Positions 1 to 5,150 of a stretch of DNA of 6,130 nucleotides are shown piece after piece; the stretch's first letter is position 1, and the number at the start of each line of letters is the position of its first letter. Under the pieces are notes generated by a model that was not told the DNA's origin, did no database searches, and saw nothing but the letters and a program-made list of their open reading frames with translations. The position numbers and the translations under genes were made by a program. Location of the stretch: positions 1-6,130 of the forward strand of contig WFTN01000264.1 of the NCBI GenBank assembly GCA_015485455.1, given 5' to 3'. The stretch comes from Planctomycetota bacterium (lineage in GTDB: Bacteria > Planctomycetota > GCA-002687715 > DRQF01).

Positions 1-596
1 AAATTATCCCGGCCATCCACGACGCCGCTCACTTCAACACCAATGGCATGAGCTCTTTTGGACGTTCCACCGGATTCGCCAATAGCGGCTTGGTTACCAC
101 GGTTTTTCCTGAAGATTTCGAGGAAGTGGGCCCCCTCGGGGGTCTTCGTTTGCAGGAAAAATACGAGAAACGGGCCGCGGAGATTGCTGGGAGCCAGTTT
201 TTGCTACCGGCCCAGCGTTTGGACGATTTTGTCGAGAATCGCCTTTCTGACGACCTTCCCGCCACAAGCTGTCGATCTGGGGCGATTCCAGCCAACATTG
301 CAGCATTGGCTCCGTCCTATGTTATGGAGCGCATTCGCTCTGCCATACGGCATTTTGATCGCCAAATGAGAGGATTTATTCATCCGGATGCTATCCTCTG
401 TGGGCCTGAGGCACGATCTTCGGCCCCGGTGAGAATTCTTCGGCAATCCGAAACGTTGGAGTCAGTGAGCATCGAAGGTCTCTACCCAGTGGGAGAGGGG
501 GCTGGGTATGCCGGTGGAATTGTAAGCGCCGCGGTGGACGGTTGGCGAGCAGCGGAATCTCTTGTCAGCCGATATGCCCGCTCTGTGGAAGACTGA
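1..596 (+). CDS. FAD-dependent dehydrogenase, COG2509-like (3' part, 5' end outside window)
   Basis: The reading frame is open from the left edge (first full codon at base 3) to TGA at 594-596, giving 197 C-terminal residues of a protein that in this family is usually about 450-550 residues. The fragment follows the COG2509 'NAD/FAD-utilising dehydrogenase' pattern in order: N-T-N-G-M-S followed by F-A-N-S-G-L-V near the start, the L-L-P-A-Q-R-L-D-D-F stretch (about nt 198-230), G-P-E-A-R-S-S-A-P-V-R-I (nt 402-437, corresponding to the family's G-E-T-R-(S/T)-S-P-V-R-I), and the FAD-binding C-terminal signature G-L-Y-P-V-G-E-G-A-G-Y-A-G-G (nt 477-518) followed by S-A-A-V-D-G. The ATG at 48 lies inside the conserved N-G-M-S segment, so it is an internal methionine and not the start. 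The N-terminal dinucleotide-binding fold lies off the window. The family is a predicted cytoplasmic flavoprotein oxidoreductase whose physiological substrate is generally not established. No frameshift is seen. Family assignment is firm and the reaction is unknown. Confidence 0.87.
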   Translation, partial: IIPAIHDAAHFNTNGMSSFGRSTGFANSGLVTTVFPEDFEEVGPLGGLRLQEKYEKRAAEIAGSQFLLPAQRLDDFVENRLSDDLPATSCRSGAIPANIAALAPSYVMERIRSAIRHFDRQMRGFIHPDAILCGPEARSSAPVRILRQSETLESVSIEGLYPVGEGAGYAGGIVSAAVDGWRAAESLVSRYARSVED

Positions 597-600
597 TTTG

Positions 601-623
601 CGGTTCGACTTTTGGTCGAATCG
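601..623 (+). other. Hairpin just downstream of the FAD-dehydrogenase stop codon
   Basis: Bases 601-609 (CGGTTCGAC) pair with 615-623 (GTCGAATCG) as a 9-bp stem with one G:T wobble, around a 5-base loop TTTTG. The hairpin begins 4 bases after the TGA. No T-run follows it, so it is not a canonical Rho-independent terminator. It could be a pause site, an mRNA 3'-end stabiliser or a weak terminator for the upstream gene. Confidence 0.45.
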
Positions 624-688
624 AGTATGATGTCAGCCCCCAGCGTTCCTTTGTGAAAAGGGCATCGCGCACCTGACAAATGCAATGA

Positions 689-730
689 GGCCTCCTGGGT
701 GAGGTCGTGGTGAACAACTTTGAAGTTGTT
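689..730 (+). promoter_or_regulatory. Candidate structured 5' leader upstream of the exported-protein gene
   Basis: Two adjacent potential hairpins lie just before the Shine-Dalgarno site of the gene at 751. The first pairs 689-694 (GGCCTC) with 701-706 (GAGGTC), with one G:T pair and a 6-base loop. The second is a perfect palindrome at 713-730 (AACAACTTTGAAGTTGTT), which can fold as a 7-bp stem with a TTGA tetraloop or serve as a dyad operator in DNA. The palindrome ends 9 bases before the GAGGAG site, close enough to affect ribosome access or to be bound by a dimeric regulator. No convincing -35/-10 pair was found. TATGAT at 626-631 is the best -10-like hexamer but lacks a good -35. The structures are visible in the sequence, and any regulatory role is inferred. 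Confidence 0.35.
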
Positions 731-739
731 TCAAAAATT

Positions 740-745
740 GAGGAG
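740..745 (+). promoter_or_regulatory. Shine-Dalgarno site that sets the start at 751
   Basis: GAGGAG lies 5 bases before ATG 751 and 11 bases before the alternative in-frame ATG 757. An in-frame TGA at 739-741 rules out anything further upstream. The spacing slightly favours 751, but both starts keep the signal peptide intact. Confidence 0.6.
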
Positions 746-750
746 ATCGT

Positions 751-2895
751 ATGACCATGCGACGACAAATCGTTTTCAAGACTAGCCTTCTGGCAGCCCT
801 GTTTGCCTTCTTAGTTGGGGTAAGCCAAATACAGGCGCAAAGCCAGGCAGATGTCTTTCGCGTCGCATTTGAGAAAGCCGTAGATGCCAACGATTTCTCA
901 ATGCAAGCCAAGATGGTGGACGAGAACAAAGACGCAGCCTTTTACGCTTACTTCCTCTACGAGAAGCTCTGGGTCGGGTACAGCCTTGCCAACAATGCAG
1001 AAGCCGCCGACAAGCAAATGCTCAATATGCAGTATTTGAGCTCAAATTACCGCACTAAGCATGATGATAAGTTTCTGACCGCGAGGCGCCTCAAAGTCGC
1101 GGCTTACACGCCCGAACAACTCAAGGCCTATGTGGAGGCAAGAAAGGCTGCGGAAGAAGGCTATGTGGCCTACAACGATGGGGCCGCAGACGGCAATGAA
1201 GAAGCCATGTCCAAAGCTATCGCCGCCTACAGTCGTGCTGCCCGGGGTTATATGAAACTGGGTGACGACTACTTGACGGCTGAAACTGCAGATTTTGTCG
1301 GTCGCTGTTGGCTCAAGGCCGGGAACCATTTCAACAGCGCCTACTGGTACCAGACCGCCTCAAGACCAGCCCAAAAGGCCGGTGTCATTGCTCGTTTTCC
1401 AGACATCAATAATGCCATCACCAAAATGCGCGAAAAACGTCAGGTGGAATTTCCTGAGCTGATCGATACCAAGTTATCCATGGCGGATGCCAAAGTCGCT
1501 TACGACAAAGCTTTGGCCGCCCGGAATCAGATCCCCACTGAGGGAAGTGAGAAATCCGGTGGGAAGTCTGTCGGGGCGTCGAAGGCCCCCACGTCTTCCG
1601 CAGAATATACTTTTGTCGATGACAAGGGATTCAAAGAAAAGTCCCTTCCACTCTTCACCAAGATCAAGGTGCCCTATTACAACTTCGCCGTTTGCCGTCC
1701 AAACAACCCCAGGAAAGATCCCTTCCTCCAGTACATCTTGCTTGAGAAGGACAAAGATCCGGTTCCAGTCAAGAACTTCCTTCCTGGGGCAGAAATGCAT
1801 TATGACGGCAAGGTCTATTTGAAAGGGAAGAAAGATAAGTCTGCCAAGAAGCTAAAGCTGAAGCAGAAATTCATCAAGCTCAAGAAAAAGGTCGTCTATC
1901 CTGATGACAAGAGCCGCACGATTACCAACATGGTGATGGACTACGGTGCGGAATCCTTGAAGCTCTTTGGCAAGAAATACAATGACCCCAATTCTGCCAA
2001 CCAAAAACTGATTGCATGGCTCGGAGCTACGGGCCTTGAAGGCACGGTTCGCGGTCACAAAGTGACCTTGCTTGATTGCAATGGCAACGGATCTTTTCGG
2101 GACACCGGTGTTGACGCGGTCATGATTGGCAAAGGGAAGAAGGCGCGCATCGAACCTCTCGGACGTTTCATTCTCTTGGAAGAGAATGGTGCTCTATATC
2201 CATTCGAATTCAAAGTGGTTGGTGTAAGTACCGGCCTCGTTCGGTCCCGTCCTTACAAAGGATCACTGGCCCCGGTTCGTGTGAACTTCAAGACCGCCAG
2301 TGGCGTCCGGCCAGACTTTCTTATCGTTCAAGGAAGCGGTGAAGACGCAGAAGCCTATTTTGATATCGCCAAGGCCATCGACAAACCTATGTGGATTCCC
2401 CCAGGGCGCTATGCAGTCCACCTCGGATACATCACTCTTGGCAAGGGCAAGAAACAATCACACATCTTGATTGGTCGTGGCAAGAGTAAGATGGAGGCCC
2501 GAAGTGGTCAGCTCAATACCTGGAATCTGGGTGGGGCTGGGGAAAATGGCTTCCGCATGAATTGCGATCTCTCCTCCGGGGATGCCCCCGGTGAGATCGT
2601 CGTCAAAGGCCAAGACATAGAAGTGATCGGAAATATGGGAGAGGTCTATTTTAACTTCCAGCAAGATCGCCTAGCTCCGACCGTCACCATCAGGAAAGAA
2701 AACGGCAAGGGCAAGGTCTTGGGGCGCAAAAACATGAAGGTCGATTCGAGAGGGCAGAAGATGATCGATCTTTGGTTCCCCACGGACATCACCATCAAGA
2801 ATTGTGGCAGCAGCAAGGATAAACGAGTTGGTCAGCTCGTTTATGACCACAAGATTCTGGGCAAAATTGTCTCCGCCTGGACCCGGGTGAATTAA
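751..2895 (+). CDS. Exported protein of unknown function with TPR-like N-terminal half and lysine-rich, beta-rich C-terminal half
   Basis: This 714-residue protein matches no family I recognise. Residues 1-29 form a Sec-type signal peptide: M-T-M-R-R, then a hydrophobic core at about 8-24, with likely cleavage after I-Q-A at 29. No lipobox cysteine or later membrane span is seen, so a periplasmic or secreted location is likely. Residues 35-260 are rich in Ala, Lys, Glu and Tyr and look helical. The stretch around 150-205 (A-Y-S-R-A-A-R-G-Y, then W-L-K-A-G-N-H-F-N-S-A-Y-W-Y) has TPR-like spacing. A Gly/Ser/Lys linker at 263-284 leads to a beta-rich part. Residues 358-380 are strongly lysine-rich. 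Residues 442-455 (D-C-N-G-N-G-S-F-R-D-T-G-V-D) resemble a calcium-binding loop of EF-hand or dockerin type, though alone this does not prove an EF-hand. Five cysteines are scattered (186, 315, 443, 605, 685). The start is set by GAGGAG 5 bases upstream, and a strong terminator follows. A substrate-binding or surface-structural role is possible, but no function can be assigned. Confidence 0.93.
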   Translation: MTMRRQIVFKTSLLAALFAFLVGVSQIQAQSQADVFRVAFEKAVDANDFSMQAKMVDENKDAAFYAYFLYEKLWVGYSLANNAEAADKQMLNMQYLSSNYRTKHDDKFLTARRLKVAAYTPEQLKAYVEARKAAEEGYVAYNDGAADGNEEAMSKAIAAYSRAARGYMKLGDDYLTAETADFVGRCWLKAGNHFNSAYWYQTASRPAQKAGVIARFPDINNAITKMREKRQVEFPELIDTKLSMADAKVAYDKALAARNQIPTEGSEKSGGKSVGASKAPTSSAEYTFVDDKGFKEKSLPLFTKIKVPYYNFAVCRPNNPRKDPFLQYILLEKDKDPVPVKNFLPGAEMHYDGKVYLKGKKDKSAKKLKLKQKFIKLKKKVVYPDDKSRTITNMVMDYGAESLKLFGKKYNDPNSANQKLIAWLGATGLEGTVRGHKVTLLDCNGNGSFRDTGVDAVMIGKGKKARIEPLGRFILLEENGALYPFEFKVVGVSTGLVRSRPYKGSLAPVRVNFKTASGVRPDFLIVQGSGEDAEAYFDIAKAIDKPMWIPPGRYAVHLGYITLGKGKKQSHILIGRGKSKMEARSGQLNTWNLGGAGENGFRMNCDLSSGDAPGEIVVKGQDIEVIGNMGEVYFNFQQDRLAPTVTIRKENGKGKVLGRKNMKVDSRGQKMIDLWFPTDITIKNCGSSKDKRVGQLVYDHKILGKIVSAWTRVN

Positions 2896-2913
2896 CCACC
2901 TTCGCTGGAAATC

Positions 2914-2955
2914 AAAAGAAGCCCACGATTCAGTGAATTGTGGGTTTCTTTTTTT
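2914..2955 (+). terminator. Rho-independent terminator after the exported-protein gene
   Basis: Bases 2918-2931 (GAAGCCCACGATTC) pair with 2935-2948 (GAATTGTGGGTTTC) in a 14-bp stem with two G:T wobbles and the 3-base loop AGT. Seven T follow (2949-2955), and four A precede the stem (2914-2917), so the stem can extend by A:T pairs. It begins 19 bases after the TAA stop and separates this gene from mqnA. The A-run on the 5' side is short, so efficient termination in the reverse direction is less likely. Confidence 0.9.
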
Positions 2956-3032
2956 CACAGAGGCCACATCCTACTTTTGCCCCAGGGGTGATTTCGTCAT
3001 AACGGGAGTGAATCCAGCCCATATTTTGATTC

Positions 3033-3039
3033 GGAAGGG
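3033..3039 (+). promoter_or_regulatory. Ribosome binding site supporting the GTG start of mqnA
   Basis: GGAAGGG lies 8 bases before GTG 3048. An in-frame TGA at 3027-3029 forbids a more upstream start, and the conserved S-Y-F-N motif begins at codon 8, so a later start is not possible either. GTG is therefore forced. Confidence 0.7.
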
Positions 3040-3047
3040 TTTTTTAC

Positions 3048-3848
3048 GTGATTCGGGTTGCCGCTGTTTCTTATTTTAATGCCAGGCCATTGGTAGAGGG
3101 CTTGAGGTCGCAGGAAGACTTCGAGGTTCGAGATCTGCCACCTGCAGAAGCAGCAGAGGCTCTTTTGTCTGGGGATGCGGATGTGGGCTTAGTGCCTTGT
3201 GTCACCCTGCTTAAGGACCCTCGTTTGACCTACTTGCCAGGACTTTGCATCGGTGCCCATGGGGCCGTTGACAGTGTCTTGCTCTATCTGAAGAGCGGAG
3301 TTCTTGAGAGGGGCCAAGGAAAAATCAGAATCGCCCTGGATCCTCACTCTCGCACGTCTCAGATGCTGACAAAAATCTACTTGGTTAGTTTCTTAGGCCA
3401 TCCTTGGGAACGATTTGAGTTTGTTGAAGAATCACCAAAGGCCTTGCTTGAGGATGAAGAACGGGCGGAGCAATTTGATGGCATCTTGGTCATCGGCGAT
3501 TTGGCGCTCTTGCGGGTGCCCCAAGGCCCTTGGGAATGTATTGATCTCAGCTTGGCGTGGACGGAAGCCACAGGGTTGCCTTTCGTTTTTGCTGTTTGGG
3601 GAGTGCGTCATGAAACTCTAACTCGCCATCCTGATTTATCGAATAAGTTTCTTGCCGCTTTGGACACCGGCATGGAAGAGATTGAGTCCATTGTCCGGGA
3701 GTTGGCTTCAAGCTTTGGTTTGAAGGACAGCCTGGCAAAACATTATTTGACCGAAAGAATTGTCTTCCGCATGGATGACCAATCAGAACGGGGATTGAAT
3801 GAATTTCTCAATCGATGCCGTTCTTGGGAGAACTTAGCCGATGCTTGA
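3048..3848 (+). CDS. mqnA: Chorismate dehydratase MqnA (futalosine pathway of menaquinone synthesis)
   Basis: MqnA dehydrates chorismate to 3-[(1-carboxyvinyl)oxy]benzoate, the entry step of the futalosine route to menaquinone, in the cytoplasm. The 266 residues are near the usual 270-290, and the family's landmarks appear in order. V-S-Y-F-N-A-R-P-L at 7-15 is the N-terminal signature, whose Asn lies in the substrate pocket of characterised members. G-D-A-D-V-G-L-V-P is at 42-50, D-S-V-L-L at 75-79, A-L-D-P-H-S-R-T-S-Q at 96-105, and L-V-I-G-D-L-A-L at 147-154. D-L-S-L-A-W-T-E-A-T-G-L-P-F-V-F-A at 166-182 corresponds to the family's D-L-x-x-x-W-x-x-x-T-G-L-P-F-V-F-A. The fold is the two-lobed periplasmic-binding-protein type without a signal peptide, as expected. 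The start is GTG. The stop TGA (3846-3848) overlaps the serS start by 8 bases. No other mqn gene is in the window, so the rest of the pathway must be encoded elsewhere if it is present. No truncation or missing signature residue is seen. Confidence 0.94.
   Translation: MIRVAAVSYFNARPLVEGLRSQEDFEVRDLPPAEAAEALLSGDADVGLVPCVTLLKDPRLTYLPGLCIGAHGAVDSVLLYLKSGVLERGQGKIRIALDPHSRTSQMLTKIYLVSFLGHPWERFEFVEESPKALLEDEERAEQFDGILVIGDLALLRVPQGPWECIDLSLAWTEATGLPFVFAVWGVRHETLTRHPDLSNKFLAALDTGMEEIESIVRELASSFGLKDSLAKHYLTERIVFRMDDQSERGLNEFLNRCRSWENLADA
3826..3830 (+). promoter_or_regulatory. Shine-Dalgarno site of serS inside the mqnA coding sequence
   Basis: GGGAG lies 10 bases before ATG 3841, within the last codons of mqnA. 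Together with the ATGCTTGA overlap (serS start, mqnA stop), this allows either independent initiation or re-initiation by ribosomes finishing mqnA. Confidence 0.5.
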
Positions 3849-5118
3849 TCTGAAATTTGTTCGTCAAAATCCCGACGTCGTTCGTGATGGCGCTATCAAG
3901 AAGCACATTGCTTGCGATGTTGATCAGGTTCTTAAGTTGGATAGTGAAGTGCGTAAGCTCCGGGCTGAATCAGAGTCCAAGAAGGCTGAACAAAACAAAG
4001 CCACGAAAGCGATTCCTTCACTTCAAGGCGACGAGAAGATGGAGACGATCAAAGCCATGAAGGCTTTGGGAGCGGAGCAGAAGGCAATAGAGTCTCAGGT
4101 CAAGTCTCTTGACGAAGAATTGCAGAGGCTTTTGTTGACCTTGCCGAATCCACCGGCAGCAGAAGTCCCAGATGGCAAGGACGACTTAGAGAACGTCGAA
4201 ATGCGATCTGAAGGAACCATTCCTACTTTTGACTTCGACCAACGTGATCACCTCGAACTGGGGCAAATGCATGACATGTTCGACTTTGAGCGTGCCGCCC
4301 GTATTGCTGGGAGCCGCACCTATTTTCTGAAAAATGCTGGAGCCCTCTTGGAACTCTCAGTGCTCAGGATGTCTATGGACCATATGGTGGCCAAGGGTTT
4401 CTCTCCGATGATCGTGCCCAACTTGGTGAGGCGAGAGGCTATGGAGGGAACGGCCTATTTCCCTGGTGGAGAAGACCAAGCCTATTGCACGGAACGGGAT
4501 GACCTCTTTTTGATTGGCACGGCCGAAGTGCCTTTGACTTCCTACCGCGCCGGTGAAATCTTGGACATGTCAGAATTGCCCACGAAACTTTGTGGCTGGT
4601 CCAACTGTTATCGCCGAGAAGCAGGGGCTGCGGGACGGGATACCCGAGGGCTTTACCGCATTCACCAATTTCAAAAAATTGAACAAGTCATTCTTTGCCC
4701 CAATGACGAGGAGATTTCGAAGCAGTTTCATCAAGAGATCCTGAAGAACTCGGAGGAAGTCTTGCAAATGCTTGAGCTGCCTTATCGGGTGGTCAATGTC
4801 TGTGGGGGTGACTTGGGTAGCGGGCAGGTGCAAAAGTTTGACATCGAAACCTGGATGCCATCCCGGGAATCGTTCTCCGAAACTCATAGTGCCAGCCGCT
4901 TTCATGATTTTCAGTCGCGCCGCTTAGGATTGCGATATCGGGATGCAGAGGGCAAGGTGCGTTTCTGTCATACCCTCAACAACACTGTCATTGCTTCCCC
5001 TCGTGTTTTGATTCCTTTGATTGAGAACCATCAGCAAGAAGATGGCAGTATCCACATTCCACAAGCTCTGCGACCTTACATGGGCGGGGTAAGTCTCTTG
5101 GAGCCGAAGAAAAAGTAG
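3841..5118 (+). CDS. serS: Seryl-tRNA synthetase, cytoplasmic class II
   Basis: SerRS activates serine with ATP and charges tRNA-Ser (and tRNA-Sec where present) as a cytoplasmic homodimer. The length of 425 residues is normal. The N-terminus M-L-D-L-K-F-V-R-Q-N-P is the typical family start. Residues about 30-100 form the charged, Lys/Glu-rich helical arm (antiparallel coiled coil) that contacts the long variable arm of tRNA-Ser. The catalytic core follows: motif 1 region around 185-205, I-G-T-A-E-V-P-L at 225-232 (serine-binding T-A-E), and motif 2 at 256-281 with C-Y-R-R-E-A-G, then G-R-D-T-R-G-L-Y-R-I-H-Q-F. Motif 3 and its surroundings lie at 347-400, ending in P-R-V-L-I-P-L-I-E-N-H-Q-Q-E-D-G. 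The C-terminus has the expected L-R-P-Y-M-G-G. The oddity is in the motif 3 area, where E-T-H-S-A-S-R-F-H-D-F-Q-S-R-R and H-T-L-N-N-T-V-I-A-S-P-R replace the usual bacterial E-x-S-S-C-S-N and N-G-S-G-L-A-V-G-R wording. Key positions look conservatively replaced, so activity is expected. The gene overlaps mqnA by 8 bp. No terminator is evident after the TAG. Confidence 0.98.
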   Translation: MLDLKFVRQNPDVVRDGAIKKHIACDVDQVLKLDSEVRKLRAESESKKAEQNKATKAIPSLQGDEKMETIKAMKALGAEQKAIESQVKSLDEELQRLLLTLPNPPAAEVPDGKDDLENVEMRSEGTIPTFDFDQRDHLELGQMHDMFDFERAARIAGSRTYFLKNAGALLELSVLRMSMDHMVAKGFSPMIVPNLVRREAMEGTAYFPGGEDQAYCTERDDLFLIGTAEVPLTSYRAGEILDMSELPTKLCGWSNCYRREAGAAGRDTRGLYRIHQFQKIEQVILCPNDEEISKQFHQEILKNSEEVLQMLELPYRVVNVCGGDLGSGQVQKFDIETWMPSRESFSETHSASRFHDFQSRRLGLRYRDAEGKVRFCHTLNNTVIASPRVLIPLIENHQQEDGSIHIPQALRPYMGGVSLLEPKKK

Positions 5119-5150
5119 AGGCTTGGAAGTCGGGGAAGTCTTGGGATTGA

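Noticed and set aside
58..369. Open frame overlapping the FAD-dehydrogenase gene
   Set aside because: The overlapping frame carries all the conserved COG2509 motifs, while this one shows no family pattern.
603..631. Possible promoter with TATGAT as -10
   Set aside because: The -10-like hexamer is good, but the bases 16-18 upstream (around 603-609) do not resemble a -35 element and are part of a hairpin. It is mentioned only within the leader description.
627..656. Nine-codon ORF (ATG ATG ... TGA) in the gap before the exported-protein gene
   Set aside because: It has no Shine-Dalgarno site, is too short to distinguish from chance and does not touch the next start.
1487..1822. Second plus-strand frame within the exported-protein gene
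   Set aside because: It is Ser/Arg/Pro-rich translation typical of an off-frame shadow, with no initiation site and with no break in the main frame.
1822..1890. Lysine-rich stretch as a possible nucleic-acid-binding segment or frameshift-prone A-rich site
   Set aside because: The frame is intact on both sides, the codons are mixed AAG/AAA without long A-runs, and the protein is exported, so a DNA/RNA role is unsupported.
2956..3047. Possible promoter for mqnA-serS
   Set aside because: A promoter is expected here because a terminator lies upstream, but only weak hexamers (such as CATAAC at 2998-3003 or TATTTT at 3022-3027) are visible and none has a convincing partner.
5119..5150. Possible bidirectional terminator between serS and the convergent pseudopilin gene
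   Set aside because: Only a short direct repeat (GGAAGTC at 5125-5131 and 5134-5140) is present. No stem longer than 4 bp and no T-run exists on either strand.
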